64,000 nt of DNA from Neopestalotiopsis rosae. Its lineage: Eukaryota; Ascomycota; Sordariomycetes; Amphisphaeriales; Sporocadaceae. A model generated the notes under the pieces. It ran no database searches. It saw only the letters and a program-made list of their open reading frames with translations, and was not told the DNA's origin. The stretch is from NCBI GenBank assembly GCA_023078685.1, contig JALGAS010000012.1, positions 868,001 through 932,000 on the forward strand. The letters run 5' to 3'. Shown one piece after another: positions 10,999 to 23,304 of the stretch. The stretch's first letter is position 1; every line of letters starts with the position of its first letter. A program made the position numbers and the translations under genes.

Positions 10999-12114
10999 TC
11001 AGTCGTCCCATTCCTCGTCGTATTCGTCAATGAGCCTATTCTCAGCTTCGCGGTCACGGCTCTGCCTTGTCCTAGATGGCGAGCCAGAGAGGTAATGATA
11101 GCCTCCGCGCTTGGGAAAGAACCGCGCGCATGAGGCGGTTGAAGCAATGAATATGTCCTAGAGCCAATTAGTTGAGTTATTCTTCCCAGAATGATTTTTC
11201 GAACATACTGAAAGAAAGCTCCAGATTCCAGCCCAGAGCGAATAGTTGGGCAACTGCCGCCATCCTCGTTGGTTGGCTACTGTGCGCTGGTAAAAGATAC
11301 CTCCGCCCAAGTACACCAATATGGCTACAGCCAAAATGATACCAAACACTGCGCCTGGGCCAACACTACCAGCGGTATGCTGCTCGGCGCCAGCACATGC
11401 ATGTATTGAGCGCGCCTCAAAATTGTATGCGCATTCATCAGGGTCTACGCTGACGAATGCTACCGTGGCACTTGAGGCCGAGGGGTCCCGATCGCAGTGA
11501 AACGAAATTGTCGCAGACTTGCGCTGTCTCGGGGAATCGGTCTCTTTGGAGACATGCACACTCTTCGTGGCCACGGAGTGCTCGTCTTCGTCGTCATAGT
11601 CGGAGTACTTGTATGAAGCGCCGCTGTGCACTGATCGCCTTGAAGGAACGCTCTCAACATCCCTCTTGGAACTCGGTCCGCAGGTCGAACCTCCCGTGTA
11701 TTGAAGGACCAGCTTCGTCCCTCTTCGCTTCAACTCGCCGTTGGAGAAACCGAGACTGTATGTGTCGCCCTTGACGGTATAGTATGCACTGATATTTCCC
11801 CATTGCTCTGATTTGATCTCGCCGCGGACGCTGCTTATCTCTTCAACCACGGGGGCGCAAATGTTCATGGTAAAGTTCCATCCATAGTCGTAGCCATTGA
11901 TCTTGTAGTCCTTAGTCGGCACACCGCTCTTCACCTTGGATCCGTCAGAGGGTAATTTGACAGCAATGTCGGGCCGCAGATCGAAAAAGGCGCCGGATTT
12001 CGGGTTAGTCGCCGTACAGGCTTCAGCAGTGGTGGTTTTATCGGCCTCGACTGCCACAGCGCCGCCCACCAGGGACAGCACGGCCAGGAATGCGGATGGC
12101 AGTGTCACGCGCAT
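10999..12114 (-). CDS. mrl1: Mrl1-like MRH-domain sorting receptor (mannose-6-phosphate receptor homology)
   Basis: Two exons, 12114-11209 and 11157-10999, joined across a GTATGT..CTAG intron; 354 residues in frame. Order: signal peptide (residues 1-21), a luminal domain with paired cysteines (NICAPV, STCGPS, ISFHCDRD, DECAYNFEARSIHAC) consistent with an MRH fold, one transmembrane segment (AVFGIILAVAILVYLGGGIFY), and a short cytosolic tail ending ENRLIDEYDEEWDD. That acidic tail is characteristic of the fungal Mrl1 group, and only the spliced second exon supplies it. Yeast Mrl1 is a Golgi/endosome protein linked to delivery and maturation of vacuolar hydrolases. Between the MRH cysteines lies a Ser/Asp/Glu-rich insertion of roughly 50 residues. 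Confidence 0.8.
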
Positions 12115-13415
12115 CGTGCGTGATTGATTCGGGAGTATCGGGATGCGCCCACCAAGGTTGATGCGAAAGTAGAATGGAAATGGCGCTCGTTGCGCTTAAC
12201 AAAGGTTGAAAGGAGCGATCATGAATGGAAAGGAAAAGGGGAGGAATCGCGTGGCGGATGCGGCTCAGCAGTAGATATTTCGCATGTGGACACGGTTGAA
12301 ATGAAGCAAATGAGAATGATAAAGTTCAATAATGAAAGTGGTTGTTTGGTTCTTAGGTTGAAGGTTTGCGACACCTGTCGTTTGCTGAGCCTTCGGTTAA
12401 GGTGCCGGTTACGTATGCAAAGCAACACTGGCAGCCGCAGCCGTGGTCGCAGCCATTAGTGAGTGCGTTTGGAGGTAACTTACAGCACTCTAATGTAGGC
12501 GTGGTACGCAATCCCGCCCACTTACTAGACCCCTAGTCCACTGGAGTGCGCGTGCCTTGCCGTCGAGAACCCTGCCAGAACCATCGAAAGAATGTGTAGA
12601 ACAAACTTCAAAGTCATTCTGCCAACAGACTTTACTTTATTCGAGCGTTTGAAGCCAGGGGACTGATTAAGGTACATGTGCAGATCAAGACATCCTGTGC
12701 ATCGTGCATGTTGTGAAACTGGGATCCAAAGTGTATGGCTTGTAAGCATATTCCGTACATTTGCTCCATACACTAAAAGCTATCGCTCGACGCTGACAGA
12801 TCTGGGGCCGTCGATCACAGAATATCATTCTTCCATTGCGGCGGGACATTTGGGCACTGGACGTGTCCCCATTTATGGTCTTGGTCTACCGTCAAAACAT
12901 TTCACGTTTGCTTCTCCCGGTTAGCTTGTGGGCTGTGTAAGACTCTGCTTACATTAAGGTATGGTAGAGCAGGTACACCTTTAACGCGACAACAAGAGCA
13001 ACTAATAGAGACTCCTCCGTATACCGTATATCGTATATGTCATTCCTACATTGCCTTCTACCATTATTGGGCAATGAGCTCCCAGATGGTCATGTCACAA
13101 TAGGCGACCGCCAATCGTGGTCTGATCGTCCCACCACGGAAGCCAACCGACCCGGCCAGTTAGCGCGTTGCATGGCACAATTTGTCAACTAAGCTGCTGT
13201 AGAAAGCCTTCCCAGTTTCTGATTGGTGAATTCGACCCCAGGGAAATCCATTGGGGGAATTCATAAAAGGGTCCTTCGACGACGTCAACATTTTTTAAAT
13301 TGCAACCCCCCATAGGAGTCTTGTTACCCAGCAAGACGCGCCTCTTTACGACTTCTCTCGTACGCGGCGCCTACTCACCGCAATCTTGCTCAAGGTTTGA
13401 AACACCGCGCTCGCA
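12115..13415. other. Divergent promoter region Mrl1 / ERG24
   Basis: A 1.3 kb spacer between divergently transcribed genes. I see no coding sequence and no confident regulatory site. Confidence 0.6.
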
Positions 13416-14991
13416 ATGAAGGCAATGAACAAGTACGAATTCGGCGGCCCGTAAGTAAACTACCAACCGTCGGTTCAGCCCACCAATGCGTGCGCGAGTC
13501 GAGAGAGCTCATGCCGAGCTGACATAAACATTAGGATTGGCGCCCTCGGAATTGTTCTTGGACTACCACTTCTTCAGTGGTTCTATGTATTCGGTTGCAA
13601 CGACATATCCGGTTGTCCGATTCCTTCGCTCCTCGATCCCAAGAACATCTCACTCGAAACTCTCAAGGCTGAAGCAGGATGGCCCGCCGACGGTATCTGG
13701 GGTCTGGGTAGCTGGGAGTCTTTCGGTTGGACATGTGCCTACTACTTTCTGAGCTTGGTCTTGTTCAGCTTCTTGCCAGGTTCAGAGGTCGAGGGTACTG
13801 AGCTCGCATGCGGCGGCAGACTCAAGTACAAGTTCAACGGTATGTATTCGCCCTTGCCCGTAGCTGAAACCCATCTAGAATCTAATCTCTTTCACAACAG
13901 GTCTCGCATCGAGCTGTTTGATTCTCGCAGTTTGTCTCGCTGGAACCATTGCCCAGGGCGCCGAGTTTCCCCTCTGGACCTACATCACCGACAACTACCT
14001 CCAAATCCTGACCGCCAACATCATCATTTCGTTCGCCCTCTCCGTATACGTCTACATTGCCAGCTTCTCTGTGAAGCCTGGCAACCCCGAGAAGCGCGAG
14101 TTGGCTGCTGGAGGTCACACGGGCAACTTGATCTACGACTTTTACATTGGCCGTGAATTGAATCCCCGCATTACTCTACCCCTTTTCGGAGAGATTGACA
14201 TCAAGACATTCTGCGAGGTTCGCCCTGGTCTTCTTGGCTGGTTGCTTGTTGACCTTGCATGGTTGGCTAAGCAGTACCGGAACTATGGCTATGTCAGCGA
14301 CAGCGCAGTGTTCATCACTGTTGTTCAGGGTCTCTACGTCATGGACTGCTTTGTGATGGAGTCTGGCATTCTGACCATGATGGACATTACCAGAGACGGA
14401 TTCGGTTTCATGTTGGCCTTTGGTGACCTTGGCTGGGTTCCGTTTCTGTACTCCCAGCAAGTCCGTTACCTATCCGTCTATCCTCTGCAGATGGGCTGGC
14501 TCGGTACTGCCGGCGTTTTGGCTGTGCTCATCACCGGTTTCACCATCTTCCGCCTCAGCAATGCCGAGAAGAACACCTTCCGTACAAACCCCAATGACCC
14601 CAAAGTCGCTCACCTCAAGTACATTGAGACCAAGAGAGGCACACGTCTCTTGACTTCGGGTTGGTGGGGCGTTGCTAGACACATTAACTACCTCGGTGAC
14701 TGGATCCAATCTTGCCCGTACTCCCTACCGACTGGTATCGCCGGCTATGTCATTCTCAGTGCTGGAAGCGATGTCCCCGGCGCTTTCAAGATGGCGGATG
14801 GTCGTGAGGTCATCCAGGGTCCAGCCAGAGGTTGGGGTATGCTCTTTACCTACTTCTACATCCTCTATTTTGGAGTTCTCTTGATTCACCGAGATGGACG
14901 CGATGACGACAACTGCAGCATGAAGTACGGTGAGGACTGGGAGAAGTACAAGAAGGCGGTCAGGTGGCGAATCCTGCCTGGTGTATACTAA
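13416..14991 (+). CDS. erg24: Delta(14)-sterol reductase (ERG24)
   Basis: Three exons: 13416-13450, 13535-13839, 13901-14991, giving 476 residues in frame with canonical GTAAGT and GTATGT donors. The enzyme reduces the C14-C15 double bond of the 4,4-dimethyl sterol intermediate with NADPH after lanosterol C-14 demethylation in ergosterol synthesis, in the ER membrane. Evidence: several hydrophobic segments, CNDISGCP near the N-terminus, SFLPGSEVEGTELACGGRLKYKFN, IGRELNPR, and the C-terminal signature LLTSGWWGVARHINYLGDW followed by HRDGRDDDNCSMKYGEDWEKYK and the end RILPGVY. The last motifs separate ERG24 from the related C-24(28) reductase ERG4. The family is a target of morpholine fungicides. 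Length is about that of other ascomycete ERG24 proteins. Confidence 0.9.
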
Positions 14992-17179
14992 AGGTGGACG
15001 GAAAAGGGGTGTAGAAAAAGGGGCTGGCTTGTATTCTCCGGGTAGAACAGGCAAAGGATCCAGGTTATCTAGGCCGAGGAAGGCCATTCAGATCTTTCAT
15101 GATCAAATAATAGTAATATGTGGAAAGGCACCCGGTGAATTGCGTTCTGTGAAGGTTGTACACAAGCCTCGACACGATCCACCAACCAGGCTTCGGCCGC
15201 ATCCAAGCGTAATATAGGCGTGTAAAGCTCTCTAATCAGTCATATATGATGTTAGAGGAGCTGTAGCTCTATTCATCAGGTTTACTTTGCAAGACTTGGT
15301 CCTTGAATCAGTGCCATGGCGACGATCCTCATGTTGTTCATTACAAAACATCCTGCAATGTTGCGCTTGTCGTGATGCACAATTTCCAAGGTCTGTATCC
15401 ATTCTAGGAGAAGAGCATAATCTCAACTTTGGAACTTTGTATAATCAGTGTATGACAATGGCTCGAGTACGCCAAGGACAATTCCTCAGCGAGAAGCCTC
15501 ACCTTTTTGAACTCGAGCTCAACAATTGCGAAGTAAGAGCAAAAGTTAAAGTTATACCTGAGCTACTCATCACCTTCGGTTATGAAAGACGAATGAAGTT
15601 GCGATTTATTATTTCCATAGGACCTTTCTGCACTCCATGAGAATTGCACAACTTCAAGTTTCTGTGCAGTTCCAGCTTTGCTTAAATCGAATGTCTCTTG
15701 CCTATGTCGAGTAGATTTAGCTCGAATCAGATGCCCTTCGGCCGAGATGACTTCCAGAAAAGATCCGGATGGTCGATTCAAATCAAGCCTGTCTGGATGA
15801 GCATCACATATACAGAAGTCCACTCCTCTTAAAACCATGGTGCCCGGTCGTGCATCCGAAAAGAAAAAGAAACATGGAAAAGATGAAAATATCAAGTTGT
15901 GCAAGCCCGATAGCTACGAAGAGATGTGATTGCTCTGCTGGTGACTATGATTATTCAGGGGAGAAGAAACAAACCAATCTCCTGTTCGTTGCAACAACAA
16001 GGCAACCTCAGGCGGTAAGTTGAACGTTCCGGCCGTTCTTTGCGTTTTCTTTTAACATCACCATTACTGAGAATTTAACACACAGTTTCCAGGGAATTGG
16101 AGCGAAAATTGGGCGCCTGCCTTTTCTCCTAGGCTTTTTAGCAGGACCTTGAGGGCCAGTAGCAGACTCTTACAGTTTGTACTGAATGCCAACTTCTGTT
16201 TATTCAAGTGGACTAATCACTACAAGAAATGCCACCTGCCCGCGCATTTGTTCTCAAAAAGAATTGGCCCAGATTTTCGCCACACAATGGTCTTCCTCGT
16301 TCTCTCTGTCCTGGCACCGATACAAATCGATCAAGACTGGATGTTTTGACGTCGTCCTCCTATCTTCGAACAATTGTTTATCTCTACAAGTTGAGGACAA
16401 CACACTTGATCTTTCGCTTCTCAACACGTCACTTTTTCATTTGTCCGCCACGTGAGCGCGGCGTCCACTTGGACACATTTCACAGTTTCCCCTCAATTCA
16501 CGCAGACGAAGTCGCAGCCAAGCTACTCATTGATATTCCCAGCAGATACTGTCTCCTTCTCAAGAGTCTTGACTTCCTGCTCGTTCAGCTTACAGGCAAT
16601 CTGAAACACTTGCCAGGCATTCCTTGAGGCTTTTGTGAAGCCTGCCTATACTGTTACGCTTCCAACCTACCACACACTAAGACTAAACCTTGTGCTCTTC
16701 ACAAGCCACGTTGTACCAGTCACTCTCTGGATGCACTTTCTCAGTCGCCTTTCTCTACAGCATTTCGAAGTTCACCACACGCAGTCGCATCCAGATGCTC
16801 GTGCTCACTGCACGTATCGTTTGTTCTGACTCCCCTCTTTCGGAGTTTCCCTTGACCACACCTCCCCGACCTACGATCGCTCGAGTATCTCGGTCCGAGT
16901 GACTCAATTCACTTTGTCTCCAACGAGAGTGACACCACGAGACGTTCTTTCTATTCGCCTATCAGGCATTGTTGGAGGCCTGCTGTACTATTGCCAGAGT
17001 CTTGATCTTTTTTTTTTTTTTCCGTTCGAATTCCAATACAGGCACACCCCGATTCGGCAGCTGTAATCCTTGCTCATCTTTGATCAAGCAGTCAAGCACC
17101 ATTTCGTTCCGAATGACAAGCCATCCTGCGATCCGGCTACTAAGTACTTCTTGCTTGTTGGCCAAGGTCATCCATCAAA
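14992..17179. other. Intergenic, ERG24 3' flank and long leader of the coiled-coil gene
   Basis: 2.2 kb without a supportable gene. The right half (about 16200-17180) is pyrimidine-rich, like a long fungal promoter/5' UTR, and includes a run of 14 T at 17008-17021. Confidence 0.55.
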
Positions 17180-19467
17180 ATGCCCAATATTAATCGGTCA
17201 AGAGTGGTAAGTTGAACCTCAATATCTAGTATTTTTTGAAGCTATTCGCGCTGACGTGTCTGATGAGCTAGGCCCTAAGCACCTCTGACTACAGAGACGT
17301 GCATGAGGGCGGAGGCCTCAAGCCTGCAGCGCAACGCCGAGTCGAACTATTGGAGGATAAGTCTAAAAGTTTCAACAATCGAATCAACGAGAATCAGGAA
17401 CAAGTTGACGCCCTGCGTACGAGTCTCACAGAAATCAAAGATTGGCTTTTCGCCCTCAGTCAAGAGTGCAAGACTCTCGCGGCAGTTCATGATGACACCC
17501 TTGTAGAGGTTGCCAGCTTGAGCACCAACTTGGGCGCCTTTTCGGAGCAGTCATATCATGAATCTTCCCAACAACTTCAATCAGAGGTCAGCAGGATCGA
17601 AAACATGGTTCTCGAAATCGAGGATGACCTTAGCAACCTGAACAATCGTACGACCACGGTTCAAGGCCAAATCAACTCGCTGCATGGGCACGTTGAACGA
17701 AACGAGGAATTGCAGGAGACTACGTGGAAGAGATTGAAAGTCTCCGAGGAAAGCTACCAATCAATCAAGGCCATCGTCGGATCTACCAATCCCCTTGGAC
17801 CGTCTCTGACGCAAAAGATCGAGTCTCAAAATTCTACCATTACTGCGATTGGAACTCGAATTGACGGCTCAGTTGAGAGTACAAACAGGCTTGATAGCCA
17901 AGTTTATATTGTCGACAGGAAGATCGATAAGCTGTTCGACCATGTATCAACATTGTTTGGCAAGTACAGAGATGTTGCTTCTAAAGCGGGATCTTTTCCG
18001 AATCTGAGTTCCAGGGTTATTGGGCTCGAAAAGCAAATCGGACGTCTAAAGGAATCCCTCGCAACATGCGCTCCCTACCACTGGGCCGAAAGTCAGGTTC
18101 AACCTGTGAAGCGATCTCTTGCATCGTGCATTGACGCCAACAATCAACGTTGGAATACTTGGAGACCACGAATCAGAGCTCTCGAGGAAGATCGACAGCT
18201 GACACAGCAAGTCGTTCAAAAACTGTTGGCAACCCAAAGCAATGTGAGCCAGCTGGAGTCGAGCAGCAATGAGATGAGAGAAAAAGTACACGCCCTGGAA
18301 CAGTCGCAGCAAAATGATCAATTACGTTCTCATCAACACTCGGAGCTCGTCCAAAAAGTGCAGGGACACATTCAGTACCTTGGCCGTGAGAAGAACGCTC
18401 TACAGAAGCAACAAGAGAAAGCCGAGGAAGAAATGGGCCAGAGGCTTCTTGCACACACCAAGCAAACGCAAGGAAAGATCGCCTTCTGGGAAGATTTTCA
18501 AGCACAGCGTATTGGGCGTGTCGAGGAGACGATCAGAAGCCTCGAGAAAAAGATTCAAAGCCTGCAAGGCTCTGTCGTCACGAACCATGAGACTAATACG
18601 CAACGCCTGTCAAGCATCGAGGCCAACATTGACCAGGTAAAAGAGAGACAGTCACAAACAATGACATATGCTTCATCAACGACTTCGGATCAAAGCACCA
18701 TCTACCGCAACGGGTACGTCAGGTGGCTTCAAGGTCTCGATTTCCGCCTACAGGACGGTATGAAAGGATATAAGGATCGTCTAGTACGCGTCGATGACCA
18801 CTTGCTCTTCTCCTGTGAGGACCAAGACTACTTCGTCAAAAGGTTCCATAGATTCTCGACTGAGCCATCACGCGCCCAGAGGGACCAGTGTGGGCTTATT
18901 GATGACGCTTACGAGAGTGAAGAGCGGCTCTATTGTGAGTTTGCCTATCGACACAGCGGCTTTGAAGCTATATACATCATGGACAAGTTGAAGGGGGGCC
19001 TTCCCCATCTGCCACAGTACATGGTCTGCCTGGGAGAGGTATACGTCCATGGACAGCAGAAAGGAACTTCTCGCAAGCAGGTCACCAGTACTGGTTTCTA
19101 TCTGTTCATGGACATCACCGCTCCGGGCAAATCATTGTGGATCATTTTCCCACTTGAGGCCCCTGACAGAAACCTCTGCGACGACACCAGCTTCTTGCTC
19201 GGCGATCAATACCACATGTTTAACCCGCTAGTGAACAAGCGGTTCGACATAGCTATGATAGCTGAGAGTGTCCATGATTGGAACATCACGGATGGACACA
19301 GCCACGATGAGCCGCAACTTGACTTCAAGAAGGTCCAATCTTGCATGGAGAAGTCCGCCGTTGAAGCAGGCACGATGTTCACTTATCCGCATCTTGAGAG
19401 CTTGTTTCAAAAGATTGAGTTTGGATGGAGAGAGTTCCCAGGCGCCATCGGCGCACCTACCTCTTGA
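17180..19467 (+). CDS. Large coiled-coil protein of unknown function
   Basis: A short first exon, 17180-17206 (MPNINRSRV), is followed by a GTAAGT..CTAG intron and a long exon, 17272-19467; 740 residues in frame. Residues ~25-480 have long heptad-rich stretches full of Gln, Glu, Lys and Leu (for example RVELLEDKSKSFNNRINENQ and MREKVHALEQSQQNDQL), consistent with an extended coiled coil. The last ~250 residues are different: rich in aromatics and cysteine, with YVRWLQGLDFRLQDG, YDEDQDYF-like acidic patches and STGFYLFMDI..PGKSLWIIFPLE, suggesting a compact folded domain. I recognise no named family and see no membrane segment or signal peptide. A structural or cytoskeletal role is only a guess. 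Confidence 0.68.
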
Positions 19468-20002
19468 AATAAGCGACTATCAGCACGCCTGGACGAATGC
19501 CATCTCAAACGCGACGATGTTTGTGATCCAAATCTTTTGGGAAATGTGCATTTGTGAACCGAGTTGGCAAAGGGTGAGAAGATTTTGCTATGGTGGTTGA
19601 AGGTGTCGGATTAAATTTGTGATGTGGTCTGCACGACAGAATGAAAAGTTCATTGTGGTGGATGAGGTCAAGAGATAGTCTTAAGAAATGTTGCTCAATG
19701 CCAATGTTACACTGATAGTCCTGCACCTTGCCAGAAGTGGCATGCCAGCTCACCGTGGCGCAGTGATTTTCCCCGCATTTGGGATGCTGAAGCCTAGCAC
19801 TTGGCTCTGCTAAAGTGCAGACTGATGCATGCTCTGGCCCCCAATTAGAACATTGTACAAGACGTAGATCTGTGCTTACCGGCGCCAGGCAGCCGGATTT
19901 CTGCAGCTACAGAGTCTACATGGTGCAATTCATTGACTGTTTACATCTTCTTTGACCACTAGTATTGTCTTTCTCAGTCTGTAGCTAGCCAACACAACCA
20001 AC
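19468..20002. other. Intergenic, upstream of AAA ATPase
   Basis: No gene seen. Confidence 0.55.
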
Positions 20003-21610
20003 ATGTCCGATGAGATCAAAACGCTCTACTCTGCTGACTATGAGAGTTGCAATGATGGGACGGCAAAAACGTCATTGACGCCGACACAAAGCCACCATCA
20101 TCCTCACGAAGATGCTACCACCAAGTCATTCTTCAAGCACTCCAGCGCTCGACGCACCAACACGGATGCATATATCACCAGCGCGTTGACCAAACAGTAC
20201 CCCAACCTGCAAATTGTGGTGACTCCAGCAGGAACTTGTAACCTGTTGGCCTATGCCAATGCAGGATTTGCAAGCTTTGAAGCCATTGAGGAGAATACCA
20301 GCGGTTTACCAAGCTCTTTGCAATGGGACTTTTACGTACCCCCAGCACGAAGACTCGATGGTGACATGGGAGGCTTGGCCGAGCAGCCACTCTTTGGCAA
20401 GTACATGTACAAGTGGAAGGATTCTGACTTTATCGTCTACTTTGTCGATGGTAGGGATGGGCAGGCCTCGTACCCCGCCGTGCACAACTTTTACATCCTG
20501 ACCACGGACAAGCCAAGGGCTCATCAGCTTATTTTGGAGGCCGGACGCTGGAACGCAGAATTACACGAGGAGGTTTGGGTCTTTGACGGTGGCTACTGGC
20601 AAAAGAGCAAGGATCTCTACGAGTCCTTTAGAAATGCCAGCTGGGATAGCGTCATTCTTGACCCGGAGATGAAGGAGGCCATTATTGACGATCATCTTTC
20701 CTTCTTCTCCTCCCGAGAGACTTATACTCATCTCAAGGTCCCATGGAAGCGCGGCATCATTTACTATGGACCGCCGGGCAACGGCAAGACCATTAGCATC
20801 AAGGCCATGATGAACACATTGTACAAGCACAAGCCGGCCTCGATCCCTACGCTCTACGTGCGGAGCCTCTTCTCAGTGGGTGCCATTTCTGTCGTAAGTG
20901 CCATAACCTGAAAAAACCCAAGCTGATGGTTTTTGTTTCCCAAATCAGTACCAAGGACCAGAATACTCAATCAAGCAGGTCTTTGGCAAGGCCCGTCAGT
21001 TTGCGCCATGCTACCTCGTCTTTGAAGACTTGGACTCGCTCATTAGCGATAGCGTGCGCAGCTACTTTCTCAACGAGGTTGACGGACTGAAGAGCAACGA
21101 TGGCATCTTTATCGTCGGCAGCACGAATCATCTGGAGCGACTGGATCCTGGTATCTCGGTGAGTCTTTACACTTTGAGTTGCGACAGAGGATTCCACTAA
21201 CAGCGATATAGAAACGCCCTTCACGCTTTGACAGAAAATACCTGTTCCCCAACCCGAATCTCGAGGAGCGCATCGCCTACTGTCATTTTTGGCAGGGCAA
21301 ACTCAAGGACAACAAGGACATCGACTTTCCCGACAAGCTCTGCAAGGCCATTGCCGATATCACCGACAAGTTTAGCTTTGCCTATATGCAAGAGGCATTC
21401 GTGGCTGCCTTGCTGGCGCTGGCACGCAAGACTGAGAAGCGCGCAGAGAAGAAGAAGAGGGATTTCATGAGAGATCTCGAGGACGAGTGGGTCGGAGTAG
21501 CATTTGATGATGACGAGGGTGGTGACTTGGATCACCTCGTGTTGTGGGTTGAGATCAAGAAGCAGATCAAGATCCTCCGCGAAGGCATCAAGGAAAACAA
21601 GCAGGCTTGA
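20003..21610 (+). CDS. AAA-type ATPase, BCS1/fungal P-loop group
   Basis: Exons 20003-20893, 20949-21158 and 21212-21610 give 499 residues in frame. Residues 1-190 form a fungal-specific N-terminal region without a membrane segment. The AAA core has Walker A GPPGNGKT (residues 256-263), a Walker B-like CYLVFEDLDSL, sensor 1 FIVGSTNHLERLDPG, and the arginine-finger region RPSRFDRKY. The second exon starts YQGPEYSIKQVF, the usual stretch between Walker A and B. A charged C-terminal helix (KKKRDFMRDLEDEW) ends the protein. Related fungal proteins are annotated BCS1-like or YjoB-like, but the N-terminal transmembrane helix that directs BCS1 to the mitochondrial inner membrane is absent here, so a Bcs1 role in complex III assembly is not supported. 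Substrate unknown. Confidence 0.8.
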
Positions 21611-21828
21611 TTGCTTTGCCCATGTCATGATAGTGTAGAGATTCATCACCAAAACGGTAACTGTTTCATCGCTTTTCATAGGTCGACATATCAGTCCCTG
21701 GATATTTCTGTCACTGGCGCGTCAAATCACTCAGATTATGTTTCCTTTTCCACTTGAATCGCCCTTTCAGGTGGCATTGATGCTACTGCTGCAGCTTAAT
21801 GATTTTCGACAATTCCCTACATTCTTCG

Positions 21829-23304
21829 TCAAGTGATTCTGCTAAACAAAGTCCCTTGTTTCTTTTGTGGATACATTGGTGATCCAGCTAATGTGCAAAA
21901 CAGATCCATTTCGTCTTCCAGTTCTTTTTCCATTGCTATCGCAGCGTCAGTATAGCCGCCTTTGCGCAGACTCGTGCTAGTTATGGCCAGGCAAGTAACC
22001 GTGCGGCAGTCGCCAGGGGGAAACGTGATTCGGCTGTACTCGGTCAGACTCTGTGCGAGTTCCAGAGGCGTATCCTGCTCATCGTACGAGAATCTTGACA
22101 CAAGCTGGTGATGGAACCGAGTAAACTCAATGTCACTGTCCGCTTCGGACTCCAGGGCCTGGGTGGCAGCATCCATTGTATGGTAGTAGTCCCCACCGAG
22201 CCAGCTCACGACCGCCGCTTCGCTGGAGTCTCTGGACTGATTGATAGGCTCATTATGCGCCATCATAATGTTATGGATTTCCCGCCCAGCGTATCCCATG
22301 ATAGCCTGACGACTCTTGGAACTCTCTACTTCTTTCTGAAGAAGAGCATAATATGATTGTAGCAGCGGCCTGGCTCGTTGCACGATCTCGCCCTGGTCCA
22401 TGATGTACCAACTTTGAGCCACTTGCCGTAACGGGTGCATTTCGCCGTGTATTATTGTTGAAAGACCTCCGAGATATTTGAGCAAAATTTTGACGATTGC
22501 AGGATGATCCTGTAAAAAGGGCAAGATTGCTCTGAAGATACGAATGATTAGTCTAGGGTCCTGAGTCATGACCAGATCCCTGCACTGTTGATGGCAGACC
22601 TCTAGCATTTGGAACGCTTGACGAGCATGGCCGCATCGGAGCATATCGCTTATGGAAGTCATTTGTATTGTCCATGAATCCAGTCGACTGCACGGCGAGT
22701 CGGCAGCATCGGCGCGCCATTGCCAATCAGGGAACGATCCTTCTGCATATGTCTTGAGCGAGTGAAAGATCTTTTCAAAGTCATACAGGCCGTCGGGCAG
22801 ACGTAAGGGTCCCGGTGGTGTAGCTGGTGTTGATGCCTTGCGCAAAGGGGCAATTGCGCGCCCGGGGGCCCTCGTGGCATCGGTCGCTGAAAGGACTTGA
22901 TTCCACTGATTACGGGCCGCGCGACGAATAACGAACGCATTCAAGTCCTTCTTGTTGACCTCGTGGCCGCGAAGATATACGCGCCGTGGTTTGCCTCTAG
23001 ATGTGGATGCATCATTCTCCAATTGGTCCAGCTCCTCAAAGAATTTGACTGAGAGATTCTTGCGGACCCCCCATTTGGCGAATTGGTACTTGTACATCTT
23101 TGAGCTATTGAAATATGGCTTATTATGAGCACTTTTGTAAAGCTCATCGATATGGAATTGATGAGCTACCTACGTTGCGCGAAAATGATGCTCGTCTCTC
23201 ATGAATCGAATCACTTCATTGAGGCTTTTAGTCTCATAGAGGCACATGATCAAGGTCTTATGTTTTGCCCAGTCTTCGGGACCTGCGTATGGTAAGGTCT
23301 CCAT
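21829..23304 (-). CDS. Clr5-domain protein (putative transcription regulator)
   Basis: Exon 1 is 23304-23174 and exon 2 is 23104-21829; the intron has GTAGGT..ATAG borders and the total gives 468 residues. The spliced N-terminus reads GPEDWAKHKTLIMCLYETKSLNEVIRFMRDEHHFRATSKMYKYQFAKWGVRKN when both exons are joined in register. This has the W..K...I..LY..K.L.EV...M...H.F..T...YKY.F..WG..KN pattern of the Clr5 domain, which occurs at the N-terminus of many fungal proteins and was named after fission yeast Clr5. The remaining ~370 residues have alpha-helical, TPR-like character (for example KILLKYLGGLSTIIHGEMHP) but no repeat I can name. Function unknown; a nuclear role is assumed from the domain only. 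Confidence 0.75.

Noticed and set aside
11457..12127. Plus-strand frames across the Mrl1-like gene
   Set aside because: Shadows; the minus-strand frame has signal peptide, MRH cysteines and the family tail.
16149..16829. Overlapping plus-strand frames before the coiled-coil gene
   Set aside because: Pyrimidine-rich leader sequence; low-complexity translations rich in Ser, Leu and His.
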